A stretch of DNA of 63,824 nt from a virus. The notes beneath the pieces were generated by a model. That model was given only the letters and a program-made list of their open reading frames with translations. It ran no database searches and had not been told where the DNA came from. The translations under genes were made by a program, and so were the position numbers. Each line of letters starts with the position of its first letter. The stretch's first letter is position 1. Shown here piece by piece: positions 14,786 to 22,331 of this stretch. The DNA is taken from IMG/VR virus record IMGVR_UViG_3300037119_005132, positions 1-63,824 of that record. The stretch is one strand, 5' to 3'.

Positions 14786-14812
14786 GTGGATCGTGACCCG
14801 CAGGGGTACGAT
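14784..14812 (+). promoter_or_regulatory. Candidate promoter for the DNA metabolism operon
   Basis: TACGAT (14807-14812), a good -10 hexamer preceded by GGGG, follows the terminator pair directly. A weak TCGTGG lies 17 bases upstream. The 80-base leader ends in AAGGAGGG and ATG 14894. Placement between terminator and operon is the main support. Confidence 0.4.
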
Positions 14813-14893
14813 CGGAAGCATTCTGGGCCTCGAGTGGGAGCTTAGCATTACCCCCCTCTTGAGGCGTATTTCGTTATGCCCAAGGAGGGCTCA

Positions 14894-15280
14894 ATGACCA
14901 TACCCACCACCGCTCAACTGGCGGCCGCCGACGCCGCCGTCTCTGCGTATCAGCAGGGCTACAGCATGGGACGTGAGGCCGGCATCGCCGAGGCCAACGT
15001 CCAGATCGAGTGTCTCGAGTTGCTGGTCGACCACTGGTACTACGTCGCGAACAACCCGACCGCCGTCGCCGAGGAGCGCAAGCGCGACCTCTCGTACATC
15101 GAGCTCCGCGAAGCGCGTGCCGAGCGACAGGCGAAGCACCGCGAGTGGGACGAGAACGAGCAGCAGATGTTCGACCAGGCCCGCACCATGATCGACCAGG
15201 GTCACAGCGACCGCACCATCGCTGTGACCCTCGGTCTGTTCCTGCCGCTCGTCGCGAACCTGCGGTCCGGCGCCCTGTGA
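14894..15280 (+). CDS. Hypothetical charged protein, 128 aa
   Basis: ATG 14894 has a strong AAGGAGGG site and lies in a TCAATGACC context. The product is helical, with an Arg/Glu-rich middle (EERKRDLSYIELREARAERQ) and a C-terminal segment (TMIDQGHSDRTIAVTLGLFL) resembling a helix-turn-helix. First gene of the operon encoding the helicase; possibly a helicase loader or regulator, from position only. Confidence 0.78.
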   Translation: MTIPTTAQLAAADAAVSAYQQGYSMGREAGIAEANVQIECLELLVDHWYYVANNPTAVAEERKRDLSYIELREARAERQAKHREWDENEQQMFDQARTMIDQGHSDRTIAVTLGLFLPLVANLRSGAL

Positions 15281-16614
15281 GCGCCGAGCCCAACGGGTGG
15301 CCCGAGGTTCTCGGTCCCCCGGCAGGAGCCCTGCCTCATCGCGACAACCAAGACCTCCGAGACTCCTGGTCTCACCCCGACAACCAGCAGAAGCAGGCAC
15401 CCGCTCGCTCGCTGTCGCTCCGCTCGCTCGCCGACGCCGAGTCGAAGAAGACGCGCTTCCTCTGGGAGGGCATGATCCCGCAGTCGGCAGTCACCATCTG
15501 CGCCGGACGCGGTGGCGTGGCCAAGTCCACGTTCGCGATCTGGCTCGGTGGACAGTTGAACCAGGGCATCCTGCGCGGCGAGCTCTACGCTCAGCCGACC
15601 TCCGTGCTGTACGTCAGCCACGAGGACTCGCTGGAAGAGGTCGTGCTGCCCCGAGTGGATGCCAACGACGCCGACCGGACGCTGTTCTACTCGCTCGGCA
15701 TTGAGTCGAAAGAGGTCGGCGGCATCACCGTGCCGCGGCTCCCGGAGGATCTGCCGCTGATCCGGCAGGCCATCGAGGAGACCGACGCCAAGCTGCTGAT
15801 CATCGACCCGATCACGTCGACCCTCTCCGGTGGTGACAACGACCGGATGGCCGACGTCCGGCAGGTGATGGACCCGCTCAATGCGATGGCCGCCGAGCTC
15901 GGCGTGAGCGTCATCGGGATCGCCCACTTCCGCAAGGGCGGCGGCTCCCAGTCCGACATGATCTCCGGCTCTCACGCCTGGCGTGATGCCGCGCGGTGCG
16001 TCATCCTCTTCGCCCGAGACGAGGAGGCGGACTGCACGGTCATCACGCTCGAGAAGATCAACTCCGGCCAGGCCGGGAAGAGCTTCAAGTACCACCTCGA
16101 CATCGTCCAGCAGCTGACCGATGAGGGCACCTTCACGGATGTCGGCAAGGTCGTCTGGGAGGGCGAGTCCACCGCTTCGGTCGGAGACATCATCAACAAC
16201 GAACAGGAACGCTCGCGCCAGGGGAGCACGGCGAACGAACTCCTCGAGTACATGCGCTCGTTCAAGGGCCGGGCCGTCAAGGGCGAGGACATCGTTAAGC
16301 ACTTCGCTGTCGACGGCGTCAAGCCGGCGACGGTGAGGCAGAACCTCGGCCGCATGGTCACCCGAGGTCTGCTGACGAAGCCCGCCTACGGATGGTTCGC
16401 CGCAGTGATGCCGCCCGACGAAGAAGCCTCACGCGCGCGTGGGGGTGTCATAGGTGTCACACCTGTAGAACTTGCAGAAAGTGTGACAGGTACGACAGGT
16501 GTGACCCCCCCACGCGCGCGAGACAACGCCTCCCTCTGTCGCATTTGCGGCTATCCCCTCGCCGACGTAGTGATCGCCAGCGGCGAGCGGGTCCACCCCA
16601 CCTGCGATCGCTAG
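15277..16614 (+). CDS. RepA-like RecA-fold replicative helicase (AAA_25 type)
   Basis: The 445-residue protein has a Walker A AGRGGVAKST (about 76-85), a YVSHEDS strand, Walker B LLIIDPI (about 173-179) and GIAHFRKGGG (about 214-223), typical of hexameric RepA/DnaB-like NTPases. A winged-helix-like segment follows (about 313-370: GEDIVKHFAVDGVKPATVRQ), then a C-terminal zinc knuckle (CRICGYPL...HPTC). GTG 15277 overlaps the previous stop. DNA encoding residues about 385-415 holds a long inverted repeat with iteron-like words. It probably unwinds phage DNA at the origin. Confidence 0.9.
   Translation: MSAEPNGWPEVLGPPAGALPHRDNQDLRDSWSHPDNQQKQAPARSLSLRSLADAESKKTRFLWEGMIPQSAVTICAGRGGVAKSTFAIWLGGQLNQGILRGELYAQPTSVLYVSHEDSLEEVVLPRVDANDADRTLFYSLGIESKEVGGITVPRLPEDLPLIRQAIEETDAKLLIIDPITSTLSGGDNDRMADVRQVMDPLNAMAAELGVSVIGIAHFRKGGGSQSDMISGSHAWRDAARCVILFARDEEADCTVITLEKINSGQAGKSFKYHLDIVQQLTDEGTFTDVGKVVWEGESTASVGDIINNEQERSRQGSTANELLEYMRSFKGRAVKGEDIVKHFAVDGVKPATVRQNLGRMVTRGLLTKPAYGWFAAVMPPDEEASRARGGVIGVTPVELAESVTGTTGVTPPRARDNASLCRICGYPLADVVIASGERVHPTCDR
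16430..16522. repeat. Inverted repeat with iteron-like words inside helicase gene
   Basis: The left arm (about 16430-16466, CACGCGCGCGTGGGGG then TGTCA and GGTGTCACACCTGT) mirrors the right arm (16495-16522, ACAGGTGTGACCC then CCCACGCGCGCGAG). Between and within them AGGTGTSACA-like words recur (GGTGTCACACC, GTGTGACAGGT, ACAGGTGTGACC). The encoded peptide is low in complexity. The layout recalls origins embedded in replication-protein genes, such as lambda O. Confidence 0.5.
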
Positions 16615-16623
16615 GAGAACAGC

Positions 16624-16836
16624 ATGACGACGACAACATTCAGCGAGGCGTGCGACCAGGCGGTCGCCGTCATCCAGAACCATCACGAGCGCGGCACCCA
16701 TGACAGGTACGGCTGCATCGTCGAGTGCCTCACGGAGGCCGGCCGCGTCGGCGTCCTCAATGAGCTCGTCAGCAGTGGGCGCGTCGTCGAGAAGTTGCGT
16801 CAGGGCCTGTGGCGCCTGACGCCGGGGCGATCATGA
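16624..16836 (+). CDS. Small winged-helix-like protein, 70 aa
   Basis: ATG 16624 after AGGAGAACAGC. Helices (FSEACDQAVAVIQNHHE, CIVECLTEAGRVGVLNEL) and a terminal wing-like GLWRLTPG suggest a minimal winged helix. Contains TCAATGAGC (16757). Function unknown. Confidence 0.72.
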   Translation: MTTTTFSEACDQAVAVIQNHHERGTHDRYGCIVECLTEAGRVGVLNELVSSGRVVEKLRQGLWRLTPGRS

Positions 16837-16970
16837 ACGACGACCTGCCCGACGACCTCGCTCGTCCTCGCCGGCGGTATGCCAGCGACATCGCCTCGCT
16901 CATCACCGGCCTGGTCTTGCTCGGCATCGTCGCCGCGCTCGCCACGTTCTGGATGTCGGTGCCGCGGTGA
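16833..16970 (+). CDS. 45-residue membrane protein
   Basis: ATG 16833 in an ATGA overlap. Acidic then basic N-terminus (MNDDLPDDLARPRRRY) followed by one hydrophobic helix (ASLITGLVLLGIVAALATFW). It overlaps the next short ORF by GTGA. Function unknown. Confidence 0.65.
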   Translation: MNDDLPDDLARPRRRYASDIASLITGLVLLGIVAALATFWMSVPR

Positions 16971-17062
16971 CTCCCCCAGTGGATTGCCACTGGCCGGAGG
17001 AGAGCGGGCTGGTGCACATGCACCACATGCTCGGGCTCGAGGTGCCGCAGATCCTGCGCTGA
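16967..17062 (+). CDS. 31-residue ORF, His-rich
   Basis: GTG 16967 overlaps the membrane-protein stop. MTPPVDCHWPEESG is followed by VHMHHMLGLEVPQILR. Coding is supported by the overlap and context only. Confidence 0.4.
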   Translation: MTPPVDCHWPEESGLVHMHHMLGLEVPQILR

Positions 17063-17084
17063 TCGGCGTGTCACTAGCACCACC

Positions 17085-17104
17085 CCCACCCTGTGGGGCA
17101 TAAT
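17085..17104 (+). promoter_or_regulatory. Hairpin and -10-like CATAAT before gene 17137
   Basis: CCCCAC-CCT-GTGGGG is followed directly by CATAAT (17099-17104), a near-consensus -10 box. No good -35 is visible. It may start a transcript for the genes leading to SSB. Confidence 0.35.
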
Positions 17105-17136
17105 GGAATACATCATCACTCCCTGGAAGGAGCACT

Positions 17137-17400
17137 ATGGCGGAACCGCGTGCATCCACGCACAATCACGGCGTCTTCGTCGACAGCGCCATGCCGGCCG
17201 ATCGACACATCGTCGCGGGCTTCGTCGTCCTGATGGACGACGCCGGCAACTTCGGCGCTTACGTGGCGCAGCAGCCGGCCAGCTTCGGCTGGCCGACCGC
17301 GCCGATGCCGAGCCCGGAGATCCTGCTCGAGATCACCAACCTGCTCGCCCACGCCTGGGGCGTGGCGAGCCTGACCACCCTGGAAGGAACCAGCGAGTGA
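17137..17400 (+). CDS. Hypothetical protein, 87 aa
   Basis: ATG 17137 follows CCCTGGAAGGAGCACT. Alpha/beta, with a hydrophobic strand (VAGFVVLMDD) and a Pro-rich turn (SFGWPTAPMPSP). It lies between the helicase and SSB genes. Function unknown. Confidence 0.76.
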   Translation: MAEPRASTHNHGVFVDSAMPADRHIVAGFVVLMDDAGNFGAYVAQQPASFGWPTAPMPSPEILLEITNLLAHAWGVASLTTLEGTSE

Positions 17401-17711
17401 AGCTCATCAACTACCAAGAGGTGAAGACGATCCCGACCAGCCCGCGAGGCCGGTACGCGGAGGAAGTCCAAGCCACCATCTCTGGCCTGCGCAACGTGCC
17501 GCGCGACCGCCTGTTCCGCGGCGTCGTCGTGGCGGAGTTTCCGTTCGCGGACCACGGCACCGAGGAGGCACCGAAGGAAGCCCACGCATTCCGTCAGTCC
17601 CTCAAGAAGCAGGCGCCTGGTTTCGTCACCGGAATCAGGACTCAGGGTGAGCGCACATCCGTCTGGATGAAGCTCACCGACCCCACCGCTGCTCAGCAGA
17701 TCATCGCCTAG
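17397..17711 (+). CDS. Hypothetical protein, 104 aa
   Basis: GTG 17397 (GTGA overlap) downstream of CCCTGGAAGGAACC. Basic, with a strand (FRGVVVAEFPFA) and a helix (AHAFRQSLKKQAP). Adjacent to SSB, so a replication accessory role is possible. Not recognised. Confidence 0.76.
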   Translation: MKLINYQEVKTIPTSPRGRYAEEVQATISGLRNVPRDRLFRGVVVAEFPFADHGTEEAPKEAHAFRQSLKKQAPGFVTGIRTQGERTSVWMKLTDPTAAQQIIA

Positions 17712-17738
17712 ATCACCACCACCGAATAGAGGAACAAC

Positions 17739-18308
17739 ATGGGATTCGTCTCGCACATCGTCGGCAACACCACTGCTGACGCCGAGCTCCGCTACACGCA
17801 GAGCGGGCTCCCGGTCGCGAGCTTCACGGTCGCCGTGAACGACCGGAAGTTCAACCGCCAGACCAACGAGTGGGAGGACGGCGAGCCCACGTTCGTGCGC
17901 TGCTCCGCCTGGCGCGAGCTCGCCGAGCACGTCGCGGCCACGCTCACCAAGGGCACCCGCGTGATGGTCAGCGGCAAGGTCTCGATGCAGGAGTTCGAGA
18001 AGAAAGAGGGCGGCACCGGCGCCTCGCTCGAGATGCAGGTCGACGAGATCGGCCCGTCGCTGCGCTACGCCACCGCCGTCGTCACCAGGTCTGCGCCGAA
18101 GCAGCAGGGTGCGCCCCAGCAGGGCGCACCGCAGGGCTACGGCCAGCAGACGCCTCCCGGGTACGGCCAGCAGCAGCCGCAGCAGTGGCAGCAGCCGCAG
18201 CAGGGTGCGCCCGGAGGGTGGCCCGCGCAGCAGCCGCAGCAGGGCGCCCCTCGTCAGCCCGACGCCTGGTCGCAGCCCGGCGCCTACTCAGATGACCAGC
18301 CGTTCTGA
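17739..18308 (+). CDS. ssb: Single-stranded DNA-binding protein
   Basis: The N-terminal 110 residues are a typical SSB OB fold (MGFVSHIVGNTTADAELRYT; VASFTVAVNDRKFN; FVRCSAWRELAEHVAATL; GTRVMVSGKV). A long Gln/Gly/Pro-rich linker (about 118-178) follows, then the acidic tip SDDQPF that recruits partner proteins. ATG 17739 with AGAGGAACAAC upstream. It would coat ssDNA made by the helicase and serve the RecT/RusA recombination genes downstream. Confidence 0.96.
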   Translation: MGFVSHIVGNTTADAELRYTQSGLPVASFTVAVNDRKFNRQTNEWEDGEPTFVRCSAWRELAEHVAATLTKGTRVMVSGKVSMQEFEKKEGGTGASLEMQVDEIGPSLRYATAVVTRSAPKQQGAPQQGAPQGYGQQTPPGYGQQQPQQWQQPQQGAPGGWPAQQPQQGAPRQPDAWSQPGAYSDDQPF

Positions 18309-18424
18309 TGGCCGACGACGTCAGCTACCACGAGTACGAGAGTCCTCGTGGGGAGTCCGCGCCGGACAAGCCGTGCGCAGTCTGCGGCGCTGACCGCAAC
18401 GCGCTGATCCACTCGGTCGGCTGA
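18308..18424 (+). CDS. 38-residue CxxC peptide
   Basis: ATG 18308 overlaps the SSB stop (TGATG), and its own stop overlaps the resolvase start. Acidic N-terminus, then KPCAVCGADRNALIH, one half of a zinc knuckle plus His. Function unknown. Confidence 0.6.
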   Translation: MADDVSYHEYESPRGESAPDKPCAVCGADRNALIHSVG

Positions 18425-18891
18425 TGACGCTCGCGCTACGGATCGAGGCGTACGGCGTGCCCGAGTCTCAGGGCTCGGCACGTGCGTTCGTGCAGGGTGG
18501 CAAGGCCATCGTGACTTCCGCCAACGTGAAGCTCCGGCCGTGGCGCGAGACCGTGACCTGGGCCGCGCGCGACGCGATCGTCGCGAACGACTGGGTCACG
18601 CTCGGGTCGCGGGTTCCAGTGAGGTGCGAACTCACCTTCTGGATCCCGCGGCCCTTGAGTGCGCCGAAGACGCGGGACGTCTTGCCCTCCTGGGGGAAGG
18701 ACGTGGACAAGATGATCCGCTCCGTCTTCGACTCGCTCACCAATGCGGGGGTCTGGGTCGACGATTCCCAGGTCTGCGCCGGAGCGTTCAACAAGCGCTT
18801 CGTCGTCGGCCCAGACCTCCCCAAGATCTACGTCGAGCGCTTCCACCGGACAGCGCCCGGCGTCTCCCTACGAATCGAGACCATCGAATGA
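18424..18891 (+). CDS. rusA: RusA-family Holliday junction resolvase
   Basis: 155 residues, close to the usual RusA length. It has the family signature DVDKMIRSVFDSLTNAGVWV followed by DDSQV, including the catalytic Asp cluster, and the N-terminal VPESQGSARAF and KLRPWRETVTWAAR segments. It cuts four-way DNA junctions made in replication and recombination. Placed after SSB and before the RecT-like gene. Confidence 0.93.
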   Translation: MTLALRIEAYGVPESQGSARAFVQGGKAIVTSANVKLRPWRETVTWAARDAIVANDWVTLGSRVPVRCELTFWIPRPLSAPKTRDVLPSWGKDVDKMIRSVFDSLTNAGVWVDDSQVCAGAFNKRFVVGPDLPKIYVERFHRTAPGVSLRIETIE

Positions 18892-19472
18892 GGACTGACA
18901 CCAGAACGGAGCTCGTCGACCTGATCCGCGCCAATCCCACGGCGGAGGTCGTCCTCCCGGACGAGCTCTACAGCGACCGTCACAACGGCGTGCGCACCGA
19001 GATCGAGGGGATCAAGGTGATGCTGCACCGCTGGCTGTATGACCAGCTGAACCCGACCTCCCCGCTCGGCCGTGACCGACTGCGCCGCGACCCCGCGCAC
19101 GACCCGCGCAACGTGAACCCGCTGCTCATGCGACGGGTCGCGCCGAACGACCGACTGCCGACCGACCGCTGCCGTAAAGGGCACCTTTACAGCGAGGTCG
19201 GCGAGCTCCCCGAGGGTCGCGGCGACAAGCGGCGATGTCGGCAGTGCTGGCGAGAATCGAGGGATCGGGTGAACCAGGCCGAGCGCACGGAGTACCCCAG
19301 CGCGAACCCCGTGCACGCCAACCGCGACAAGACCCACTGCCCGAACGGGCACGAGTACACCCCCGAGAACACGCTCCGCTGGGCGGCCGACAAGGGCCGC
19401 CGGCGGTGCCGCATCTGTGAGACCACCCGCGCGAAGGCGCGCTGGAACGAGAGGAAGAACGATGGCAACTAG
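18888..19472 (+). CDS. Double zinc-ribbon protein, HNH-like without HNH core
   Basis: 194 residues from ATG 18888. Two ribbons are clear: CRKGHLYSEVG...CRQC (about 96-121) and CPNGHEYTPENTL...CRIC (about 147-176), the type found at the C-terminus of phage HNH nucleases. No HNH motif is seen; residues 1-90 are a basic DNA-binding-like segment. A TGTAAAG palindrome copy overlaps the first ribbon. It may be an HNH relative that lost nuclease activity, or a DNA-binding accessory. Confidence 0.8.
   Translation: MRTDTRTELVDLIRANPTAEVVLPDELYSDRHNGVRTEIEGIKVMLHRWLYDQLNPTSPLGRDRLRRDPAHDPRNVNPLLMRRVAPNDRLPTDRCRKGHLYSEVGELPEGRGDKRRCRQCWRESRDRVNQAERTEYPSANPVHANRDKTHCPNGHEYTPENTLRWAADKGRRRCRICETTRAKARWNERKNDGN
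19172..19192. promoter_or_regulatory. TGTAAAG-type palindrome, copy 7 (intragenic)
   Basis: CCGTAAAGG-GCA-CCTTTACAG uses AAA and CTT codons, rare in this window. It overlaps codons for the KGHLYS zinc-ribbon motif, so part of the match could be coding coincidence. Confidence 0.4.
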
Positions 19473-20589
19473 GAAGAAGCCTGTGGAGCAGCCCGCTCCC
19501 GAGCCCGAAGAGGTACAGGAAGACCCGCACGCCGACGCTGAGACCGGCGAGATCATCGACGCCGAGACGGAGGACATCCCGTTCGAGGAGCACGAGACGC
19601 CGCCGCGGCCGACGAGCATGATGACCGCGCTGCCGCGCACGTCGGACATGACGCAGTGGAGCGACGAGCAGGCCGCCCTGCTCGACGCCGCCGGCCTCGT
19701 TCAGCGGAAGAACGGGCAGGCTCCGAACTGGGCACCGCGCGCCACCGTCGCGGCGTTCCTGCAGCAGTGCGCACGCACCGGGCTCGACCCGATCGCTCGC
19801 CAGATCTACTGCATCGAGCGCGCCGGGAAGTGGCAGATCCAGATCTCCATCGACGGCGCACGCCTGGTCGCTCAGCGCTCCGGTGAGTACCGCGGCCAGA
19901 CCCCGGCGCAGTGGACCGGCGACGGCCGCGAGTGGTTCGACGTGTGGCTGTTCGAGACCCCGCCTGCCGCCGCTCGTGTCGGCGTCTACCGCGAGGGCTT
20001 CGCCGAGCCGCTGTACGCCGTCGCCCGCTGGTCGAGCTACGCGGTCTACACCAAGGACTGGAAGACGAAGCAGGAGAAGCTCTCGTCGATGTGGCAGAAG
20101 ATGCCCGACGTGATGCTGAGCAAGGTCGCCGAGATGCTGGCGCTGCGCAAGGCGTTCCCGCAGGATCTGTCCGGCCTCTACTCCACCGAGGAGATGGAGC
20201 AGGCAGGCCCGGGTGCGGGCGTGCAGGCCGCACCCGAGCCCGCGAAGACGGCGGTCGCGCCGGTCGTCGCCAGCCCGCAGGCGCCCAGCCGGGAGCCCGA
20301 GGGTGACGCCCGCTGGGTGCCGTGGAAGAAGCTCATCGACAGCGCGCCCGCCGAGAAGCTGGCCGAGGTCCGCGAGAACGCGGCGCACGCCGGCATCCTC
20401 AACCTGCAGGTGCCCGGCGCGGACTACCGGGTGCTCGACTACATCGTCGCCCGCGAGCTTGAGCTCAAGGGCGAGGGGCGAGCGAAGCCCGCATCCGTGC
20501 AGGAGCGCCTGGCGCAGGGTCTCAAGACCGACGACAGCTACGACCGTGCCGCCGCCGAGGCCGAGCAGTTCCCGGGAGCCCCCGAGTGA
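19462..20589 (+). CDS. RecT/Bet-like ssDNA annealing protein
   Basis: 375 residues. The core (about 75-250) carries the RecT/Bet pattern: FLQQCARTGLDPIARQIYCI, WQIQISIDGARLVAQRSGEY, DVWLFE, LSKVAEMLALRKAFPQDLSG and LYSTEEM. The N-terminal 60 residues are acidic and disordered; an Ala/Pro linker leads to a small C-terminal domain. ATG 19462 with GAGAGGAAGAACG upstream overlaps the previous gene. It anneals single strands, presumably with the Cas4-like exonuclease at 20896. Confidence 0.9.
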   Translation: MATRKKPVEQPAPEPEEVQEDPHADAETGEIIDAETEDIPFEEHETPPRPTSMMTALPRTSDMTQWSDEQAALLDAAGLVQRKNGQAPNWAPRATVAAFLQQCARTGLDPIARQIYCIERAGKWQIQISIDGARLVAQRSGEYRGQTPAQWTGDGREWFDVWLFETPPAAARVGVYREGFAEPLYAVARWSSYAVYTKDWKTKQEKLSSMWQKMPDVMLSKVAEMLALRKAFPQDLSGLYSTEEMEQAGPGAGVQAAPEPAKTAVAPVVASPQAPSREPEGDARWVPWKKLIDSAPAEKLAEVRENAAHAGILNLQVPGADYRVLDYIVARELELKGEGRAKPASVQERLAQGLKTDDSYDRAAAEAEQFPGAPE

Positions 20590-20906
20590 GCGCGCTGCCC
20601 GAGGACATCACGCCCGAGGTGCTCGCCGCCCACCGTGGCGGCGTCGCAGCCGCCGGGAACCTCATCGACCTCACGGTGTCGTTCATGCGGCACGAGGCAG
20701 ACTCCCCCGAGGAGCGGATTGCCGAGGTCGAGCTCGCCTCCGGCGTGATGAGCACCGTCGACCTCCCCGAGGAGGTCGTGGCGAACGTCATCATGTCGCT
20801 CTGCGCGCTGATCGTCGAGGTCGCCGAGCCTGGCCCTGTGGTGGCCTGGTTCGAGCGGCAGTACGACCGACTCAACGAAGCTGAGGGGTCAGCTGATGCC
20901 AGTTGA
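20586..20906 (+). CDS. Hypothetical helical protein, 106 aa
   Basis: GTG 20586 overlaps the RecT-like stop. Hydrophobic helices (VVANVIMSLCALIVEVA) within an acidic, soluble-looking protein. Sits between annealing protein and exonuclease; may be an accessory. TCAACGAAG at 20872. Not recognised. Confidence 0.76.
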   Translation: MSALPEDITPEVLAAHRGGVAAAGNLIDLTVSFMRHEADSPEERIAEVELASGVMSTVDLPEEVVANVIMSLCALIVEVAEPGPVVAWFERQYDRLNEAEGSADAS

Positions 20907-21855
20907 ACTGGTGCGGGACGAGGAGCTTGAAGCGAAGCTCCTGGGTGCCGTCATTGCGGAGGAACGCGCACGTCCGCGCTCGCTTCAACGCGAGGTGGGC
21001 CCGAGCGAGATTGGTGGCTGCCTGGAACTCATGCGCTCCAAGGTCTTCGAGCCGGCGGAGGACGACGCACCGGAGGAGCACTGGCACGTCGCCGCCCAGA
21101 TCGGAACGGTCATGGGCGACGCGCTGGAAGACATCTTCGGTCGTCGGTTGGATGCGCTCACTCAACAGCGCATCACGGCGAGCCTGGAAGAGCTCGGGAT
21201 CTCGATCTCGGGCTCGGCGGATGTGATCTTCATCGACGACAACACGATCATCGACCTCAAGTCGACGGCGGCGATGGGGTCAGTCTTCTACGAGGGCCCG
21301 AAGCTCAGCTACTACATCCAGATCGCGATCTACGTGATGGGTGCAGTGCAGGCAGGCATCCTCGAGCCCGGCGCCGAGGGGCGGATCGTCTACTACGACC
21401 GGACCGGCCAGCAGCAGTCGTTCGTGGCCGTCGTGGTGTCATGGGAGGCCATCCAGAACTTCTTCGACCTCGCTCAGCAGCGCATCCGCACCGTGATGCA
21501 CGCTCAGGAGGTCTGGGAGGACACCGGTGACACCCACCTGATCCACGACCTCCGCGAGTACACGCCGAGCTACTGCTTCTCGGCCAAGGTCGAGTGCCCG
21601 CGGCGCTTCAAGTGCTGGGGTGGCACCGACTGGGCTCCGGTGGAGATCCTCACGGATCCGAACCACCTGTCGGCCGCGCGTCGCTACATCGAGGGGCGCC
21701 GGCTGGCGCAGATCGGCGCGGCGATGAAAGACGAGGCCAAGGGAGAGCTCGAGGGGATCAACGGCACGTTCGAGGAGGGCATCATGATCGGCCGCGACAA
21801 GCGCGGGTACATCTCGGTCGTCGAGACCAAGGTAGAGACGGAGACAAAGGCATGA
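20896..21855 (+). CDS. Cas4/RecB-like PD-(D/E)XK exonuclease
   Basis: 319 residues. The nuclease core is visible as GSADVIFIDDNTIIDLKST (about 109-127: the Asp, then D-L-K), followed by YYIQIAIYVMGA, the helix that carries the Gln of RecB-family nucleases. A Cys in EIGGCLELM and CPRRFKCW near residue 236 match a Cas4-like four-Cys iron-sulphur arrangement. With the RecT-like protein it would form an exonuclease-annealing pair for recombination at DNA ends. Confidence 0.88.
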   Translation: MPVELVRDEELEAKLLGAVIAEERARPRSLQREVGPSEIGGCLELMRSKVFEPAEDDAPEEHWHVAAQIGTVMGDALEDIFGRRLDALTQQRITASLEELGISISGSADVIFIDDNTIIDLKSTAAMGSVFYEGPKLSYYIQIAIYVMGAVQAGILEPGAEGRIVYYDRTGQQQSFVAVVVSWEAIQNFFDLAQQRIRTVMHAQEVWEDTGDTHLIHDLREYTPSYCFSAKVECPRRFKCWGGTDWAPVEILTDPNHLSAARRYIEGRRLAQIGAAMKDEAKGELEGINGTFEEGIMIGRDKRGYISVVETKVETETKA

Positions 21856-22331
21856 ACGACGAGACGCTCTACGAGCGCATGAAGCGGATCGCCAGCGACA
21901 TCACGCTGCCCGAGCAGTTCGCGATCGAGGTCAATCACGACGACGACCACGAGCTCCACTACTTCCAGATCGCCTGCTGGCGCATGGACGTGGTCACCGG
22001 CGAGATGGGCATGGGCTACGGCGGACCCGGGTACGTGAATCCGCTCGCCTCCGACTCGCAGCTGGTGAGCCTGATCTTCGGGCTCTACCTGCGCTACGTC
22101 GAGCACGAGGCGCGCGAGACGTTCGAGTGGCGGGGCAAGCGCATCTATGGCCCGCACATCGACGTGAACGCGCTGTGGGAAGTCGCTCGCCGGGTCGACG
22201 TGCGCTCTGCGATGCACGTCGGGGACCGCGGTATCCACGACCACGGCGCGCGAGACAGCCGTGACGACGACCTGGACCTCGCTGGATACCGCGCCGACCC
22301 ACACTACGACCTCGGCGGGAGTCCACAGTGA
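21852..22331 (+). CDS. Hypothetical protein, 159 aa
   Basis: ATG 21852 (ATGA overlap). Helical start, His/Asp-rich stretches (NHDDDHELHYF, DRGIHDHGARD) that could bind metal, and a Gly-rich GMGYGGPGYVNP loop. No recognised family. Confidence 0.78.
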   Translation: MNDETLYERMKRIASDITLPEQFAIEVNHDDDHELHYFQIACWRMDVVTGEMGMGYGGPGYVNPLASDSQLVSLIFGLYLRYVEHEARETFEWRGKRIYGPHIDVNALWEVARRVDVRSAMHVGDRGIHDHGARDSRDDDLDLAGYRADPHYDLGGSPQ

